Positions 12,101 through 20,727 of a DNA stretch of 64,000 nucleotides are shown here, piece after piece; the stretch's first letter is position 1, and the number at the start of each line of letters is the position of its first letter. Source of the stretch: Marinobacterium aestuarii (lineage in GTDB: Bacteria > Pseudomonadota > Gammaproteobacteria > Pseudomonadales > Balneatricaceae); contig NZ_CP015839.1 of the NCBI RefSeq assembly GCF_001651805.1, forward strand, positions 1,116,001 to 1,180,000, written 5' to 3'. The notes under the pieces are model-generated. The model was not told where the DNA came from and did not search any database. It saw only the letters and a program-made list of their open reading frames with translations. Made by a program: the position numbers and the translations under genes.

Positions 12101-13098
12101 TGTGTATTCACTTCGATGACGAAGAAGTGTACAGCGCTGCACGCATTGAGCTGCAGCGGGTCTGGTCTGAAACCTCCTACCGCATTCAGGCGCTGCGTGA
12201 TAACTCCGAATGTGCCCAGCAGGAATTCGATACCCTGCTGGATGCGGCGGATCCTGGTCTGCATGCCGAGCTGAGCTTTGATCAGAACGAAGATGTGGCA
12301 GCGCCTTTCATTAATACCGGTGCGCGTCCGCGCATTGCGGTGCTGCGTGAGCAGGGCGTTAACGGTCAGGTGGAGATGGCGGCGGCCTTTGACAAGGCCG
12401 GCTTTGCGGCGGTGGATGTGCACATGAGTGACATCATTTCCGGGCGTCGCACGCTGGAAGAGTTCAAGGGCCTGGTGGCCTGCGGCGGCTTCTCCTACGG
12501 TGACGTACTGGGCGCCGGTGAAGGCTGGGCCAAGTCGATACTGTTCAACGCTGTCGCGCGGGAGCAGTTCGAAGCCTACTTCAACCGTACCGATACCTTT
12601 GCGCTGGGTATCTGTAACGGCTGTCAGATGCTATCCAACCTGCATGAGCTGATTCCGGGCGCAGGACTCTGGCCGCACTTCGTGCGTAATATGTCCGAGC
12701 AGTTCGAAGCCCGCGTCGCCATGGTGGAGGTGCAGCAGAGTGCGTCCATTCTGCTGCAGGGGATGCAGGGTTCGCGCATGCCGATCGCTATTGCCCATGG
12801 TGAGGGCCGTGCGGAGTTCCGTGACGAAGCGCACCTGATCGGATTGCAGGGTGCTGGAGACATTGCGCTGCGCTATGTGGATAACTATGGCCGCGTGACC
12901 GAGCAGTATCCGGCCAACCCGAACGGCTCGCCGGTCGGTATTGGTGGTGTGACCACGGCGGATGGCCGTGTCACCATCATGATGCCGCATCCGGAGCGTG
13001 TGTTCAGGGCTGTGCAGAACTCCTGGGCGCCGGACGCCTGGGAAGAAGACGGCGCCTGGATGCGCATGTTCCGCAATGCCCGCGTCTGGGTTGGCTAA
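9196..13098 (+). CDS. purL: phosphoribosylformylglycinamidine synthase
   Basis: 1300 residues (E. coli 1295), the single-chain large PurL of proteobacteria. It converts FGAR plus glutamine and ATP to FGAM in purine synthesis. An N-terminal PurS-like domain and linker is followed by duplicated AIRS-type synthetase domains ([19 protein letters not shown] near residue 300; [18 protein letters not shown] near 890). The C-terminal glutaminase domain has nucleophile Cys1140 in GICNGCQM and the [10 protein letters not shown] histidine. The start [19 protein letters not shown] is the family N-terminus; AGAGG lies about 12 bases upstream. The open frame continues far upstream but that part is antisense to mltF. 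Confidence 0.98.
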   Translation: MLVLRGAPALSAFRHEKLLSALQSKVAAVTALYGEFIHFADLKQELADSQRNVLDRILRYGPKAEAGEPQGELVLVVPRPGTISPWSSKATDIARNCGLSDVKRLERGVAYYIQSSQALDQADRALIRAELQDRMVEAVLGSLDEAAQLFVEDVPQPLSRVDVLGGGRDALAQANTALGLALADDEIDYLVDSFKGLDRNPTDVELMMFAQANSEHCRHKIFNASWDIDGEEQDRSLFAMIRNTHELGGEGVLSAYKDNAAVIVGSRAGRFYPDAESREYGANQEDIHILIKVETHNHPTAIAPHPGAATGSGGEIRDEGATGRGGKPKAGLTGFSVSDLNIPGFVQPWESQYGKPDRIVSALDIMLEGPIGGAAFNNEFGRPALTGYFRTFEQRVNGAAGEEVRGYHKPIMLAGGLGNIRGDHVEKGEIQTGAKLVCLGGPAMQIGLGGGAASSMSSGTSSEDLDFASVQRGNPELERRCQEVIDQCWQMGDVNPIAFIHDVGAGGLSNAFPELVKDGGRGGDFGLRNINSDEPGMTPLAIWCNEAQERYVLAVQPQDMARFEAICARERCPYAIVGEATQEHHLTLGDTHFDNKPVDLPMSVLFGKPPKMHRSVQRSSYEVAEFSTDGIVLGEAVERVLRLPAVGSKSFLITIGDRSITGQVARDQMVGPWQVPVADCAVTTSAYDTYAGEAMALGERTPLALVDGPASGRMAIGETLTNLAAARIGEIGEVRLSANWMCAAGHPGEDEKLYDTVRAVGMELCPQLGITVPVGKDSMSMRTVWDDNGEQKSVTAPLSLIISGFAPVLDARKTLTPQLRTDKGETDLILLDLGNGQNRLGLSALAQVYSQVGQSVPDVDDADQLAAFFAAIQELNEQDLLLAYHDRSDGGLLATVAEMAFAGHAGVDLHLDLLAADASEIAAALFAEELGAVVQVSRADTETVLTELNAAGLGDIAKVIGSLNDDDQLCIHFDDEEVYSAARIELQRVWSETSYRIQALRDNSECAQQEFDTLLDAADPGLHAELSFDQNEDVAAPFINTGARPRIAVLREQGVNGQVEMAAAFDKAGFAAVDVHMSDIISGRRTLEEFKGLVACGGFSYGDVLGAGEGWAKSILFNAVAREQFEAYFNRTDTFALGICNGCQMLSNLHELIPGAGLWPHFVRNMSEQFEARVAMVEVQQSASILLQGMQGSRMPIAIAHGEGRAEFRDEAHLIGLQGAGDIALRYVDNYGRVTEQYPANPNGSPVGIGGVTTADGRVTIMMPHPERVFRAVQNSWAPDAWEEDGAWMRMFRNARVWVG

Positions 13099-13121
13099 AC
13101 CGCTTTCCCTCGCTCGAAACT

Positions 13122-13151
13122 AAAACGGCAGCCCTCGGGCTGCCGTTTTTT
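13122..13151 (+). terminator. Rho-independent terminator after purL
   Basis: ACGGCAGCC, a CTCG loop, GGCTGCCGT and a T6 tract. It is flanked by AAA on the 5' side. Array 2 follows directly. Confidence 0.92.
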
Positions 13152-13317
13152 GTACAGGGATGTACTTATCCTACGGGCGCATGGATGCGCTGGAGTAGGG
13201 TTTATACAGGGACGTATGTATCCCGCGTGCGCATGGATGCGCAGGAGCGGGGTTTACAGGGACGTACTTTATTGTTATTTGCTCCTGCAATAACAATAGT
13301 CCCGCCATCCCTGGCGG
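13152..13317. repeat. GGA-loop hairpin array 2 (purL / ompA-like junction)
   Basis: Plus-strand hairpins: GTACAGGGATGTAC (13152-13165), GCGCATGGATGCGC (13177-13190), TACAGGGACGTA (13205-13216), GCGCATGGATGCGC (13229-13242), TACAGGGACGTA (13255-13266). Then two minus-strand hairpins: stem 13270-13282/13287-13298 with TCCT on plus (AGGA loop on minus), and 13302-13317, which reads CCGCCAGGGATGGCGG on minus. The change of strand falls within a junction between convergent genes. The first hairpin matches the CsrA consensus RUACARGGAUGU at every position. Confidence 0.85.
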
Positions 13318-13368
13318 TCATCCTACTAGCGCATGGGGTCTGCAGCTGCGAGCTGGAATCACAGGCAC

Positions 13369-13397
13369 AAAAAAAGCCGGCAGATGCCGGCTTTTTT
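13369..13397 (-). terminator. terminator of the OmpA-like gene
   Basis: Read on the minus strand: GCCGGCATCTGCCGGC followed by seven T; on the plus strand the same hairpin ends in T6, so it can act in both directions. It lies just after the stop of the OmpA-like gene. Confidence 0.9.
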
Positions 13398-13412
13398 ACC
13401 GCTTAAGAAAGA

Positions 13413-14027
13413 TTACATGTCTTTCTTGTCACCGGAGATCTGCACGTCTACACGACGGTCTGCGCGCAGGCAGGCAATCAGAGCAGCGCCGCGGCCGGAG
13501 CAGCTGGCGACAGGTGCGGATTCGCCCAGGGAGCTGACGCTGATCTTGCCACCATCAACGCCGGCAGCACGCAGCTCGGAAGCAACGGCTTCAGCGCGAC
13601 GCTGGCCCAGACGCTGGTTGTAATCGGCGTTGCCGATAAAGTCAGCGTTACCGACCAGATCTACGTTGTCCAGCTTGGACATGGAGCCAATGTAGTTAAC
13701 GATGGCGCTGATGTCTTCTTCAACCTTGGCGCTGTCGAAGTCGAAGAACAGGCTGAATTTTTTGTCAGCGCTGACCATCATTGGCGCGGCGGGAACCGGA
13801 GCCGGAGCGGGTTCTTCGGCTTTAGCCATGGCCTGGTAGCCGTCGCAGCCTTCAACTGTGGCATCTGCTTCGGTGAAGAAGCCGGTGTGCCAGCATTCAC
13901 CGAAGCTGTTGCGCCAGATAGTGGCGGAAGAGTCTTCAACGTAGCCTTGATTGGTTGGGTGCGCCTGGGCGACGGCAGACAAAGTCATAGCCAAAGCGAC
14001 ACCGGCGGAGAGGGCAAACTTTTTCAT
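13413..14027 (-). CDS. OmpA-family outer membrane protein, peptidoglycan-binding
   Basis: 204 residues. Signal peptide MKKFALSAGVALAMTLSAVAQA, cleaved before HPTN. Residues about 25-70 contain a short cysteine-bearing segment (GECWHTGFF, VEGCDGY) seen in OmpA-like proteins that lack the full beta-barrel, then an Ala/Pro-rich hinge (about 72-82). The C-terminal OmpA domain (about 90-200) has FFDFDSAKV, DFIGNADYNQRLGQRRAEAV and the RRVDVQI end, the segments that bind meso-diaminopimelate. It is probably a periplasmic protein tethering envelope and peptidoglycan rather than a porin. AAGGAAA ribosome-binding site upstream. Monocistronic with a strong terminator. Confidence 0.9.
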   Translation of the reverse strand: MKKFALSAGVALAMTLSAVAQAHPTNQGYVEDSSATIWRNSFGECWHTGFFTEADATVEGCDGYQAMAKAEEPAPAPVPAAPMMVSADKKFSLFFDFDSAKVEEDISAIVNYIGSMSKLDNVDLVGNADFIGNADYNQRLGQRRAEAVASELRAAGVDGGKISVSSLGESAPVASCSGRGAALIACLRADRRVDVQISGDKKDM

Positions 14028-14219
14028 AGTAAGATTTCCTTGTGCCTGTTGTGGGTGGTCAGTCTATAAAAATAGCCCAAATTCTCTCCCACGGTTCCTG
14101 AATGATGGTTGAATGTAACCGTCAACGTCCGTGGTGGCCAGGGGTACTTTTCACAGCTGTAGACAGCTACCGGTTACGGTATAGCTAATCGGCAACATAC
14201 TAACATACAGATTGTGTGA

Positions 14220-14519
14220 TTATGGTAAAACTTTTTTGTAAGGTTTTACCGTAACGCGCGCGTATACGTCTGCCTTTATATAGGGGTCTTCATTGGCCCA
14301 GGTCTGTGCCGCTTCCAGCGAACTGAATTGCGCAATAACCAGGCTACCAGTAAAACCTGCTGGGCCCGGATCTTCACTGTCAATTGCCGGGTGTGGCCCG
14401 GCTACGAGCAGAAGTCCTTCATTCTTAAGCTGTTCGAGGCGGGCAAGGTGCTCGGGCCGTGCCTGCAGTCGTCGCTCCAGGCTATCGGGTTTATCCTCGG
14501 CCATGATTGCGTAAAACAT
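14220..14519 (-). CDS. yciI: YciI family protein
   Basis: 99 residues, the YciI length. It starts [17 protein letters not shown], with the conserved His/Asp pair of the family represented by RPEHLARL and [13 protein letters not shown]. The family has a ferredoxin-like fold related to muconolactone isomerase; its reaction is unknown. It lies 30 bp downstream of yciB on the same strand, as in E. coli and Pseudomonas. The last codons and stop overlap a 10-bp inverted repeat (about 14223-14249) with no T tract. Confidence 0.93.
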   Translation of the reverse strand: MFYAIMAEDKPDSLERRLQARPEHLARLEQLKNEGLLLVAGPHPAIDSEDPGPAGFTGSLVIAQFSSLEAAQTWANEDPYIKADVYARVTVKPYKKVLP

Positions 14520-14549
14520 GTTACCGGTACTCCTCTTTTTTTGTATGCG

Positions 14550-15092
14550 TTATTTTGGGGTGTCGCTCTGGATATGCCGGGACATGTAGAACCCCTGAGC
14601 CAGGATAAATACAAAAGTGAGTCCAAGCATACCGAACAGTTTGAAGTTTACCCAGGCTTCTTCACTCAGAGAGTAGGCCACCGCAAGGTTGGCAATGCCC
14701 ATGCTGATGAAGAATATAACCCAGGCGATGTTGAGGTTGCGCCACGCCTGTGCTGGCAGGGCTATATTGGCATCCATGAGTCGCTGCACAACCGTTTTTT
14801 TGCCGATAAACTGGCTGCCCAGAAATACGGCGCCAAAGAGCCAGTTAACGACGGTGGGCTTCCACTGAATAAATGTCTTGTCCTGAAAAATGACGGTGGC
14901 CCCGCCCATTAGCACCACCAGTACCAGGGTGACCAGTTGCATTTTCTCGATACGGTGAGTGCGTATCCAGGTGTACAGCATCTGCAGCATGGTGGCCGGG
15001 ATCAGCACGGCGGTTGCCAGGATGATGTCCCCGCTGGTCTTGTAGACGGCAAAGAAGATGATGATGGGTAAAAAATCGAGTAAAAGTTTCAT
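14550..15092 (-). CDS. yciB: inner membrane-spanning protein YciB (septation protein A family)
   Basis: 180 residues with about five hydrophobic helices (FLPIIIFFAVY, ILATAVLIPATMLQMLY, LVTLVLVVLMGGATVIF, NLNIAWVIFFISMGIANLAV, LFGMLGLTFVFILAQGFYM). The motif FQDKTFIQWKPTVVNWLFG is characteristic of the family. In E. coli, YciB affects envelope integrity and interacts with divisome and elongasome proteins; a Shigella homologue was named IspA for its septation role. It probably forms an operon with yciI and is divergent from rnm. Confidence 0.95.
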   Translation of the reverse strand: MKLLLDFLPIIIFFAVYKTSGDIILATAVLIPATMLQMLYTWIRTHRIEKMQLVTLVLVVLMGGATVIFQDKTFIQWKPTVVNWLFGAVFLGSQFIGKKTVVQRLMDANIALPAQAWRNLNIAWVIFFISMGIANLAVAYSLSEEAWVNFKLFGMLGLTFVFILAQGFYMSRHIQSDTPK

Positions 15093-15137
15093 GGGCTTGA
15101 TGTCTACTGTGTGGAGCCCCAGTATAAAGGCCTGTTC

Positions 15138-15998
15138 ATGACTTATAAACCGGACCCTGTAATGGTATTACCGAAATATGATCTGCATTGTCACACGACG
15201 GCTTCCGACGGTGTGCTGAGTCCTGTCGAGCTGGTGGCCAGGGCGGCGGATCAGGGGGTTGAGGTGCTGGCGATCACTGATCATGACAGTGTTGCTGCTC
15301 TACAGCAGGCTTCGGTGGTGGCCCAGGCGGCCAATATACGTCTGTTGCCGGGGGTTGAGCTTACGGCCAGCTGGGGTTCCCGGGTCGTGCATCTGGTGGG
15401 TCTTGGTTTTGATCCGACGGCGCCGTCGCTGCAGCGTTACCTTGAGGGCCTGACGGAACTGCGAACGGATCGGGCGCAGCGTATCGCCAAGAGGCTGATT
15501 GGCCGCAAGTTGCCGGATCTGTTGCCGGCTGTGCTGGAGCTGGCGGGGGGCGGTCAGGTGGGGCGGCCGCATTTTGCCATGGCTCTGGTGGCCGCCGGTG
15601 TCTGTGAAACCGAGCAGCAGGCGTTTAAAAACTATCTGGGTACCGGAAAGGTAGGGGATGTGCAGATGGCCTGGCCGGCCATGTCGGTGGCGCTGGATTT
15701 GTTGCACTATACCGGGGGCGTGGGAATATTGGCGCACCCTACCAAGTATCGCCTTACCTTTACTCGGTTGCGCTCTCTGTTGACGGATTTTATTGCTGCT
15801 GGTGGCGACGGTATTGAAGTGAGTTATTCGGGTATAAAGCCGGAGCATCAGCGGGAATTGCAAAAGATTGCCCGTAAAATGGATCTGATGGTATCAGCCG
15901 GCAGTGATTTTCATCAGCCAGGCAAGCCCTGGGTGGAACTTGGGCGTTTTCAGCCGCCGGATACTGAGTGCCGGCATGTGTTGTCCTCTCTTCTTTAG
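15138..15998 (+). CDS. rnm: PHP-domain 5'-3' exoribonuclease/3',5'-nucleotide bisphosphate phosphatase (YciV/TrpH, RNase AM)
   Basis: 286 residues. PHP metal-binding motifs are intact: YDLHCHTTASDG at the N-terminus, AITDHDSV near residue 50, GILAHPTKY and GSDFHQPG toward the C-terminus. E. coli YciV/RNase AM trims 5' ends of rRNA and also hydrolyses pAp-type nucleotides. The ATG at 15138 (AAAGG eight bases upstream) is preferred; a GTG nine codons upstream at 15111 and an ATG at 15162 are alternatives. Its neighbours yciO and rluB match the E. coli yciV-yciO-rluB order. Confidence 0.93.
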   Translation: MTYKPDPVMVLPKYDLHCHTTASDGVLSPVELVARAADQGVEVLAITDHDSVAALQQASVVAQAANIRLLPGVELTASWGSRVVHLVGLGFDPTAPSLQRYLEGLTELRTDRAQRIAKRLIGRKLPDLLPAVLELAGGGQVGRPHFAMALVAAGVCETEQQAFKNYLGTGKVGDVQMAWPAMSVALDLLHYTGGVGILAHPTKYRLTFTRLRSLLTDFIAAGGDGIEVSYSGIKPEHQRELQKIARKMDLMVSAGSDFHQPGKPWVELGRFQPPDTECRHVLSSLL

Positions 15999-16055
15999 TC
16001 CTCTGTGCTGGGCTACACTGCGCCTTGAGAGGGAATCAGGACAGGCAGGCTAATC

Positions 16056-16676
16056 GTGAGTCAATTTTTTCAGATACATCAGGAAAATCCCCAAAAGCGT
16101 CTGGTTCAGCAGGCGGCCGAGATAATCAGGCAAGGCGGGGTTGTCGTCTATCCCACGGATTGTGCCTATGCCCTGGGGTGTCATTTGGGTGACAAGTCGG
16201 CGATGGAGCGCATTCAGCGTATTCGCAAGCTTGATGACAAGCATAACTTTACGCTGGTGTGTCAGGATCTGAGTGAAATCAGTACTTACGCCAAGATGGA
16301 TAATCAGTGCTATCGCCTCATCAAGGCGCATACGCCTGGGGCTTACACCTTTATCCTGAATGCGACCAGCGAAGTTCCGCGCCGGCTGATGCACCCCAAG
16401 CGCCGCACCATTGGTATCCGTATTCCCAATAATCCAATTGCACTGGCGCTGATGGAAGCCCTTGGTGAGCCTATTATGAGCACGTCCCTGATTTTGCCGG
16501 GGGATGTTGAGCCGCTGGCGGATCCTTATGAGATCCGTGATTTGCTGCAGCACAGTGTCGACCTGGTTATCGATGGTGGTTATTGCGGCGTTGAGGCTAC
16601 AACCGTGGTTAATCTGGTGGACGGTGTGCCGGAGATCATTCGCCAGGGCGCGGGGCCAATAGGTACTCTTGCCTGA
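16056..16676 (+). CDS. yciO: YciO, Sua5/YrdC-family protein
   Basis: 206 residues, GTG start; MSQFFQIHQENPQKRLVQQA aligns with E. coli YciO from its first residue. The YrdC fold is indicated by VVVYPTDCAYALGC and STSLILPG. The family includes threonylcarbamoyl-AMP synthases for tRNA t6A; YciO itself has weak or unproven activity in that role. The segment HNFTLVCQDLSEISTYA is typical of YciO rather than TsaC. It lies 57 bp downstream of rnm. Confidence 0.93.
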   Translation: MSQFFQIHQENPQKRLVQQAAEIIRQGGVVVYPTDCAYALGCHLGDKSAMERIQRIRKLDDKHNFTLVCQDLSEISTYAKMDNQCYRLIKAHTPGAYTFILNATSEVPRRLMHPKRRTIGIRIPNNPIALALMEALGEPIMSTSLILPGDVEPLADPYEIRDLLQHSVDLVIDGGYCGVEATTVVNLVDGVPEIIRQGAGPIGTLA

Positions 16677-16775
16677 GGCGGTTTTGCTGCGCTGCGCCAT
16701 TTACTTTCGGGTAACTGGGGCGGTGCGGTTTCAGGGTGGTTAAATGAGATGGTGCTTTAATTAAGGCCGCTTTAC

Positions 16776-16803
16776 TTGAAATTAATAGTTTTAGAACGAT
16801 AAT
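16776..16803 (+). promoter_or_regulatory. sigma-70 promoter upstream of the H-NS-like gene
   Basis: TTGAAA (16776-16781) and GATAAT (16798-16803) with a 16-base spacer, in a markedly AT-rich 60-bp stretch that contrasts with neighbouring DNA. The predicted start lies about 35 bases before the coding sequence. AT-rich DNA of this kind could also be bound by the H-NS-like product itself (autoregulation, inferred). Confidence 0.65.
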
Positions 16804-16842
16804 TGCCTTATCCATTCTCTCTAATTTGCGAGCGCCCGGCCC

Positions 16843-17238
16843 ATGTCTGATTTTGTGAAAGTCCTCACCCGCAAAAACTCACTGCGCAAGCAGTGTCAGG
16901 ATATGTCTGTTGCTGATGTCGAAAAGGTACTGGCGGACCTGAATGAAATACTTGAGGAACGTCATGCTGAAGAAGCTCAGGCGCAGGCTGCCGAACAGCA
17001 GAGGATGAAAAAAATTGCCGAGATTCGCAAGCGCATGGATGATGCGGGTATCGGGCTGGATGACTTGAAGGCGATCAAGGCCTCGGAGGGTCCCAAGCGC
17101 AAGGTTGAGGCGAAATATCGTATCAAGGGTGCCGGCGGTACAGTGCATGAGTGGTCGGGGCGTGGTCGTACACCGGTGGCGTTTAATGAGTACTTTGAAA
17201 AGCATGGTGTCACCAAGGAAGATACCCTTATCAAATAG
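16843..17238 (+). CDS. H-NS-family nucleoid-associated protein
   Basis: 131 residues. The N-terminal coiled-coil (about 1-65: LADLNEILEERHAEEAQAQ and following) would mediate oligomerisation. The C-terminal DNA-binding domain carries EWSGRGRTPVAF, corresponding to the TWTGQGRTP minor-groove loop of E. coli H-NS. Family function: binding and silencing of AT-rich DNA. No clear Shine-Dalgarno sequence precedes the ATG. Not MvaT-like. It is a single gene with its own promoter and a terminator-like hairpin. Which of several H-NS paralogues it represents cannot be told. Confidence 0.9.
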   Translation: MSDFVKVLTRKNSLRKQCQDMSVADVEKVLADLNEILEERHAEEAQAQAAEQQRMKKIAEIRKRMDDAGIGLDDLKAIKASEGPKRKVEAKYRIKGAGGTVHEWSGRGRTPVAFNEYFEKHGVTKEDTLIK

Positions 17239-17260
17239 GTTACGTGCTATTATTCGTCGA

Positions 17261-17292
17261 AGCTCTCCACGACAATCATGGGGGGCTTTTTT
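17261..17292 (+). terminator. probable terminator after the H-NS-like gene
   Basis: AGCTCTCC (17261-17268) pairs with GGGGGGCT (17280-17287), including G-U pairs, followed by T6. The loop is rather long (11 bases). Confidence 0.6.
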
Positions 17293-17312
17293 GGTTTTAA
17301 AGGAAGCGTCAA

Positions 17313-18164
17313 ATGTCAGATGAAAAACTGCAAAAAGTACTGGCGCGCTCCGGATTGGGCTCACGTCGTGAGATGGAGCGTTGGATCGGCGAGGGTCGTT
17401 TCACCATTGATGGTGCAACGGCAACGCTTGGCGATCGTATTGGGCCTAAGGCTCAGGTTTTGATGAATGGCCGCGAGGTCAAACTGGTATTCGAGCGCGA
17501 AAGTCAGCGCCGGGTACTGATTTATAACAAGCCTCTGGGTGAGATATCGACGCGCCACGATCCTGAAGGTCGCAAGACCGTATTCAGCCATCTGCCGCCG
17601 CTGAACCAGGGGCGCTGGATTGCCATTGGTCGTCTGGATATTAATACCAGTGGTCTGCTGCTGTTTACCACCGATGGCGATCTGGCCAATGCGATGATGC
17701 ATCCGTCTGCCGAGATCGATCGTGAGTACGCGGTGCGTGTGCTGGGCAATGTTGATGAGGCCATGTTGGCCCGCCTGAAAGAGGGCGTGTTGCTGGAAGA
17801 CGGCATGGCGCGCTTTACCGATGTGCAGTTCTTTGACGGTGAGGGTGCCAACAAGTGGTACCACTGTGTGGTGATGGAAGGCCGCAACCGTGAAGTACGT
17901 CGCCTGTGGGAATCCCAGGGCATTCAGGTCAGCCGTCTCAAACGCGTGCGCTACGGGCCGCTATTCCTGCCCAGCGACGTTCCCGTCGGTACCTGGAAAG
18001 AACTGGCGCCCAAGGAAATCACCAATCTTGGCAAGATGCTGGAGCTGAAAGAGAAGCGGCCGGTGAAACTCGATACCAAGGAGAAGGAAGTGCTGGAGCG
18101 CCGTTACAAGCGCCAGCGCAGCCGTCGTGAGGTAGGTGGTCGTCGCAAGCCTTCGGGCGAATAA
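17313..18164 (+). CDS. rluB: 23S rRNA pseudouridine(2605) synthase
   Basis: 283 residues. An N-terminal S4 domain (MSDEKLQKVLARSGLGSRR, 1-60) is followed by the RsuA-type catalytic domain, with the catalytic Asp in GRLDINTSGLLLFT and later VMEGRNREVRRLWE. The C-terminal tail is strongly basic (RRYKRQRSRREVGGRRKP), as in RluB. It modifies U2605 of 23S rRNA. In E. coli the gene sits near yciO and yciV, supporting RluB over RsuA or RluE. AAAGGAAG lies upstream of the ATG. Confidence 0.94.
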   Translation: MSDEKLQKVLARSGLGSRREMERWIGEGRFTIDGATATLGDRIGPKAQVLMNGREVKLVFERESQRRVLIYNKPLGEISTRHDPEGRKTVFSHLPPLNQGRWIAIGRLDINTSGLLLFTTDGDLANAMMHPSAEIDREYAVRVLGNVDEAMLARLKEGVLLEDGMARFTDVQFFDGEGANKWYHCVVMEGRNREVRRLWESQGIQVSRLKRVRYGPLFLPSDVPVGTWKELAPKEITNLGKMLELKEKRPVKLDTKEKEVLERRYKRQRSRREVGGRRKPSGE

Positions 18165-18179
18165 GTGATATGAGTGCCC

Positions 18180-18212
18180 GGTGCTATCCGTTGCGGATCG
18201 CACCGCTTTTTT
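18180..18212 (+). terminator. terminator after rluB
   Basis: GGTGC-T-ATCCG, loop TTG, CGGAT-C-GCACC: a 10-bp stem with one internal mismatch, followed after GC by T6. Confidence 0.8.
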
Positions 18213-18220
18213 GCAAAGTT

Positions 18221-18248
18221 ACCGCTTACCGCTTACCGCTTACCGCTT
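18221..18248. repeat. 4 x 7-bp tandem repeat (ACCGCTT)
   Basis: Four exact head-to-tail copies of ACCGCTT in the 173-bp space between convergent rluB and yciK. Nothing coding overlaps it. Such a heptamer array can change copy number by slippage, but no gene expression element depends on it visibly. Confidence 0.95.
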
Positions 18249-18337
18249 CTGCTTTATGTCCGGCCCGGGTTCCCTTTAAAGGTCAGGCCGTTTCCCGTTC
18301 AAGATCGCTTTACACCCTGCACAATCAGAATTGCGGC

Positions 18338-19078
18338 TTACTGGGCATCCAGTGACTGGCCGTTGATCGTCTTGCTGTCCGGCCCCATCAGATACAGGTA
18401 CAGCGGCATGATCTGCTCGGGCGTGGGGTTGGTCTCTGGGTTTTCGGCTGGGTAGGCGCTGGCGCGCATCTGGGTGCGGGTGGCGCCGGGGTTGATGCAG
18501 TTAACGCGGGTGTTGCTGGTGTTTTCCAGTTCCTGCGCCAGAATCTGCGCCAGCCCTTCGGTGGCAAACTTTGATACGCTGTAGGCGCCCCAGTAAGCCT
18601 TGCCGGTGCGGCCAACGCTGGAGGTTGTGAAGACGATGGAGCTATCCTGGCTTTCCTTGAGCAGGGGTATCAGGGCCTGGGTCAGCATAAAGCCTGCATT
18701 GACGTTCACCTGCATGACCTGGTTCCATACCACCGGATCATAGGATTCTATGGGGGTGCGCAGGCCCAGCAGGCTGGCGTTATGCAGTAGTCCGTCCAGA
18801 TGGCCGAACTCCTGCTCCAGGGTGTTGGCCAGTTCCTGATATTCGTGCTCGGTCGCGCTCTCGAGGTTTAATGGCACTATGGCGGGCTGAGGGTGGCCGG
18901 CGGCTTCTATTTCGTCGTACACCTGCTCCAGTTTTTCCAGTGTGCGCCCAACCAGCACAACAGTAGCCCCCAGGGCTGCATAGGCGAGGGCGGCGGCGCG
19001 GCCGATGCCTGCACCTGCGCCGGTGACAAGGATAATGCGGTCTTGCAGCAGGTTTTCAGGAGCTTTGTATTCGAACAT
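18338..19078 (-). CDS. yciK: YciK family short-chain oxidoreductase
   Basis: 246 residues, SDR fold. The NAD(P) motif GAGAGIGRAAALAYA lies near residue 20, the NAG-equivalent is HNAS, and the active-site Ser and YSVSK (Tyr/Lys) are at about 145-165. The YciK subgroup signature is the N-terminal FEYKAPENLLQDRIILVTGA. Substrate unknown. In Pseudomonas the same order ubiG-mupP-yciK is found; here the three genes are tightly packed on the minus strand (30 bp after mupP). Confidence 0.92.
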   Translation of the reverse strand: MFEYKAPENLLQDRIILVTGAGAGIGRAAALAYAALGATVVLVGRTLEKLEQVYDEIEAAGHPQPAIVPLNLESATEHEYQELANTLEQEFGHLDGLLHNASLLGLRTPIESYDPVVWNQVMQVNVNAGFMLTQALIPLLKESQDSSIVFTTSSVGRTGKAYWGAYSVSKFATEGLAQILAQELENTSNTRVNCINPGATRTQMRASAYPAENPETNPTPEQIMPLYLYLMGPDSKTINGQSLDAQ

Positions 19079-19108
19079 GAAACTTCCTTCACGGGCCGGC
19101 GGCCGGGT

Positions 19109-19795
19109 TCAACTCAGGCGATAAAGGGATTGTAGCAGGGGTTTGATGGCATCGGCGTGATCAACGCTGTGATCGCTGCGCCAGTCGCGCGGGTCCTCGT
19201 CGGGCCCGATGTAGCCGTAGAGTGCCGCAATGGTGCTGAGTCCTGCCCGGCGCCCGGCTTCGATGTCGCGGATGTGGTCGCCGACATAGACGCTGTTCTC
19301 TGGTGTGCAGTCCAGTTCCCTGCAGGCCAGCCAGATGGATTCCGGGTGGGGCTTGCGGTGCTGTACCTGCTCGGGGCAGATAATGGTGCCGGCGCGGTGA
19401 TGCAGGTTGAGTCGCTGCAGTAGCTTGTGGGTGTAGAGTTCCGGTTTGTTGGTAACGATGCCCCAGGGAATGGCGCAGTGCTCGAGCCAGTCGAGCAGCG
19501 GCATGATGCCCGCGAAGGGCTCGGTCTTGATGGCCAGGTGTTCAAGGTAGATATCCAGAAAGCGCTGGCGCAGCCTGGCAACTCTGGGGTGGTCCTCCGG
19601 CAGACCGAACGCCGTGCAGACCATGGCGGTGGCGCCGTTGGATACCTGCTGGCGCAGCGCATCAAAATCCTGCGCACTATGCTGCTCCTGGGCCAGCAGG
19701 CGGTTGATCACCCAGATAAAGTCCGGCGCTGTGTCGAGCAGGGTACCGTCCAGGTCGAACAGTACCGCCTGCAGTGGGGTGTCGGGCTGGGTCAT
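19109..19795 (-). CDS. mupP: N-acetylmuramic acid 6-phosphate phosphatase (HAD family)
   Basis: 228 residues. HAD motif I is FDLDGTLLDT; motif II falls around GIVTNK; Lys occurs in KPHPESI (motif III) and Asp in YVGDHIRDIEAGRRAG (motif IV). It resembles phosphoglycolate phosphatase, but its position between ubiG and yciK is that of Pseudomonas mupP. MupP feeds the MurNAc recycling route that bypasses de novo UDP-MurNAc synthesis. It starts one base after the ubiG stop. Gph activity remains possible; the assignment rests largely on context. Confidence 0.85.
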   Translation of the reverse strand: MTQPDTPLQAVLFDLDGTLLDTAPDFIWVINRLLAQEQHSAQDFDALRQQVSNGATAMVCTAFGLPEDHPRVARLRQRFLDIYLEHLAIKTEPFAGIMPLLDWLEHCAIPWGIVTNKPELYTHKLLQRLNLHHRAGTIICPEQVQHRKPHPESIWLACRELDCTPENSVYVGDHIRDIEAGRRAGLSTIAALYGYIGPDEDPRDWRSDHSVDHADAIKPLLQSLYRLS

Positions 19796-19796
19796 C

Positions 19797-20513
19797 TTAT
19801 TCGGGCTTGCTCGCGGCCATGATGTAGTTCACATCCACATCCCTGGGATCCAGTTTGTACACCTTGGTCAGGGGGTTGTAGGTCATGCCGGTGACATCAT
19901 TCAGGCGCAACCCGGCTTCGCGTATCCAGCGGCCAAGCTCGGACGGGCGGATGAACTTGTTGAAATCATGGGTGCCCTTGGGGACCAGTTTGAGCAGGTG
20001 CTCGGCGCCGAGGATGGCGAACAGATAGCTTTTCGGGTTCTTGTTCAGGGTCGAGAAGAACAGCTTGCCACCGGGGCGGGTCAGGCGGGCGCAGGCGCTG
20101 ACGATGGATGACGGGTCCGGTACATGCTCCAGCATTTCCAGGCAGGTGATAACATCGAAACTCTCGGGGGCTTCGTCGGCCAGTTGTTCCACGGTGACCT
20201 GGCGGTAATTGATCATGATGCCGCTTTCCAGGCCGTGCAGTTTGGCAACTTTCAGTGGCGCCTCGCCCATGTCGATACCTGAAACCTCGGCGCCTCGCTG
20301 CGCCATGGATTCCGACAGTATGCCGCCGCCGCACCCCACATCCAGCACGCGCTTGCCAGCCAGGGGCGCGATGCGGTCGATGTAGCCCACGCGCAGCGGG
20401 TTGATATCGTGCAGTGGCTTGAACTCGCTGTTGCGGTCCCACCAGCGGCTCGCCAGTTCTTCAAATTTGGCGATCTCGTCCGGATCAATGTTGCGGTTGT
20501 GCGAATCGGTCAT
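19797..20513 (-). CDS. ubiG: ubiquinone biosynthesis O-methyltransferase
   Basis: 238 residues (E. coli 240). SAM-binding motif [19 protein letters not shown] near residue 55, with post-motifs [12 protein letters not shown]. It performs both O-methylations of the ubiquinone ring. The start [26 protein letters not shown] at 20513 aligns with the family; a further in-frame ATG 13 codons upstream is less likely. First gene of the ubiG-mupP-yciK operon, divergent from gyrA with 214 bp between. Confidence 0.96.
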   Translation of the reverse strand: MTDSHNRNIDPDEIAKFEELASRWWDRNSEFKPLHDINPLRVGYIDRIAPLAGKRVLDVGCGGGILSESMAQRGAEVSGIDMGEAPLKVAKLHGLESGIMINYRQVTVEQLADEAPESFDVITCLEMLEHVPDPSSIVSACARLTRPGGKLFFSTLNKNPKSYLFAILGAEHLLKLVPKGTHDFNKFIRPSELGRWIREAGLRLNDVTGMTYNPLTKVYKLDPRDVDVNYIMAASKPE

Positions 20514-20651
20514 GGTGGCTGTTTTCGCTGACAGTAAAAGGATGGCGGTCATTCTAGCATCGGGCTTGAAGTGAATACAGGTCGGGCCCGGCTGCTGTCA
20601 ACGGGGTCTGACGCAACGCCTTCTTTTTAAGGGAATCTTTGCATTGCTTTG

Positions 20652-20660
20652 TGGTATACT
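20652..20660 (+). promoter_or_regulatory. gyrA promoter, extended -10
   Basis: TGGTATACT: TATACT (20655-20660) preceded by the TGN extended -10 element. No good -35 hexamer is present at 16-18 bases, as expected for an extended -10 promoter. The leader to the gyrA ATG is about 60 bases. Confidence 0.65.
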
Positions 20661-20727
20661 CGCCCGGTTAAAAACGCCGGAATACCGGCCCTATCGAGCA
20701 GACCGGATCTAAGGAAAGCTGAGACGA

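Noticed and set aside
9952-12423. 823-codon open frame on the minus strand
   Set aside because: It is antisense to purL throughout, rich in His, Arg and Gln as expected from the reverse of GC-rich codons, and has no recognisable domain.
13185-13406. ORF of 73 codons in array 2
   Set aside because: It lies in repeat DNA; the peptide mirrors ORFs in the other arrays because the DNA repeats, not because of coding.
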